Positions 63,470 through 64,000 of a DNA stretch of 64,000 bases are shown in pieces. Location: contig NZ_JAFQ01000004.1 in NCBI RefSeq assembly GCF_000526215.1, forward strand, positions 6,262,001 through 6,326,000, written 5' to 3'. This stretch comes from Nocardia sp. BMG51109 (lineage in GTDB: Bacteria > Actinomycetota > Actinomycetes > Mycobacteriales > Mycobacteriaceae). Positions within the stretch are counted from its first letter, which is position 1; each line of letters begins with the position of its first letter. The notes beneath the pieces are model-generated. The model was not told the origin of the DNA. It worked only from the letters and a program-made list of their open reading frames with translations, and made no database searches. The position numbers and the translations under genes were made by a program.

Positions 63470-64000
63470 TCAGCTGTGTTGGGCCGTCACCGATTCGAAG
63501 ACGATATCGGTGGCCGGGGCGCCGTCGGCGGAACCGTCCTTGGTGCCGCCGGCGGCGATGTTCTGCAGCACGTCCATTCCGGCGGTCACCCGGCCGAACG
63601 GCGTGTAGTGCGGGGGCAGCGGACTGTCGGAGTACACCAGGAAGAACTGGCTGCCGTTGGTGTCGGGCCCGGCATTCGCCATCGCGACGGTGCCCGCGGG
63701 ATATGTTGCGCCGGTGAGGTTTTCGTCGGGGAAGCGATAGCCGGGGCCGCCGCTGCCGGTGGCGGTCGGGTCGCCGCACTGCAGGACGAACAGGCCCTCG
63801 GTGGTGAGGCGGTGGCAGCGGGTGTGGTCGAAGTACTGCTCACCGGCCAGGAACGCGAACGAGTTGACCGTGCGCGGGGCGTGCGCGGCATCGAGATCGA
63901 CGGTGATGGCGCCGCAGTTGGTCTGCAGCGTCGCCGCGTAGGGGTACCCCGGATCGATGGACATTCCGGGCTCGGCCGGCCACTGCTTCCCGTTGGGCTG
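63470..64000 (-). CDS. Peptidyl-prolyl cis-trans isomerase, cyclophilin type, 5' end beyond window
   Basis: Cyclophilin of which 176 codons are visible; the frame stays open to base 64000, so the start is outside. Core motifs: TNCGAITVDLDAAHAPRTVNSFAFLAGEQYFDHTRCHRLTTEGLFVLQCGDPTATGSGGPGYRFPDE, the catalytic-site Arg being replaced or shifted, as FHR is here CHR, and MANAGPDTNGSQFFLVY and TPFGRVTAGMDVLQNI. Visible start codes (QPNGKQWPAEPGM) suggest a longer N-terminal segment, as in the actinobacterial PpiB with a membrane anchor. It folds secreted or cytosolic proteins at proline bonds. Confidence 0.92.
   Translation of the reverse strand, partial: QPNGKQWPAEPGMSIDPGYPYAATLQTNCGAITVDLDAAHAPRTVNSFAFLAGEQYFDHTRCHRLTTEGLFVLQCGDPTATGSGGPGYRFPDENLTGATYPAGTVAMANAGPDTNGSQFFLVYSDSPLPPHYTPFGRVTAGMDVLQNIAAGGTKDGSADGAPATDIVFESVTAQHS

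Overview
High-GC actinobacterial DNA, most likely from a Nocardia or a close relative in Nocardiaceae. The evidence is the GC-rich third codon positions, frequent GTG starts, an F420-type LLM oxidoreductase, a proteasomal ATPase Mpa/ARC ending in QYL, and a conserved block (PAC2 - metH ... hisE - hisG - Clp_N - RecB-like - trmI - lipoprotein - mpa) that matches the mycobacterial Rv2125-Rv2115 neighbourhood. No rRNA, tRNA, CRISPR array or intact transposase was seen.

Layout. 0-12.5 kb: the 3' part of recD, a tandem pair of P450s (a CYP157-like protein that has lost the ExxR arginine, then a CYP154-like one), a DUF4232 secreted protein, a PrmC-like methyltransferase, a DUF218 envelope protein, folD, an L,D-transpeptidase, a membrane-anchored esterase, a cyclodeaminase-fold protein and an LLM oxidoreductase. 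12.7-18.3 kb: a stressosome-type partner-switching operon rsbR-rsbS-rsbT-PP2C-(RsbU_N/PAS/GAF/SpoIIE/HATPase), with a separate STAS antagonist and a sigma-B/F-type promoter, but no sigma factor in view. 18.3-23.7 kb: MarR regulator, class I fumarase, Tat-exported FAD oxidase, VanY-like carboxypeptidase, small membrane protein.

23.8-29.3 kb: a six-gene operon in which every junction is a 4-base stop/start overlap: amino-acid permease, FMN 2-hydroxyacid oxidase, an unrecognised 76-residue protein, RidA, a MppJ-like keto-acid C-methyltransferase and a GlcD-type FAD 2-hydroxyacid dehydrogenase. Together these could make and C-methylate a 2-keto acid. 29.7-31.7 kb: MFS pump and divergent TetR with two matched operators. 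31.7-39.5 kb: jetA-jetB-jetC of a Wadjet-type SMC anti-plasmid system (TIGR02677/02678/02680) with no jetD nuclease, and an 18-bp tandem repeat between jetB and jetC; an XRE/TPR regulator and a recombinase-fold protein without its catalytic serine follow.

41.7-64 kb: the conserved core block. It carries an insertion between metH and hisE: a Ser/Thr kinase with a HAD phosphatase, then a three-gene operon (PhyH-type 2OG dioxygenase, methyltransferase, carnitine-type O-acyltransferase) that could build an O-acylated hydroxy-metabolite, then two small paralogous coiled-coil genes and an acetyltransferase. The RecB-like nuclease is split by an amber codon at a conserved Trp, which removes three of four Fe-S cysteines. 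mpa is followed by a terminator, a TetR, a PMT-like glycosyltransferase, a short geranylgeranyl-reductase remnant and a cyclophilin that runs off the right edge; dop/pup/prcBA are not seen.

The most promising under-described units are the dioxygenase/methyltransferase/acyltransferase operon (49.3-52.9 kb) and the keto-acid methylation operon with its hidden 76-residue gene (23.8-29.3 kb).
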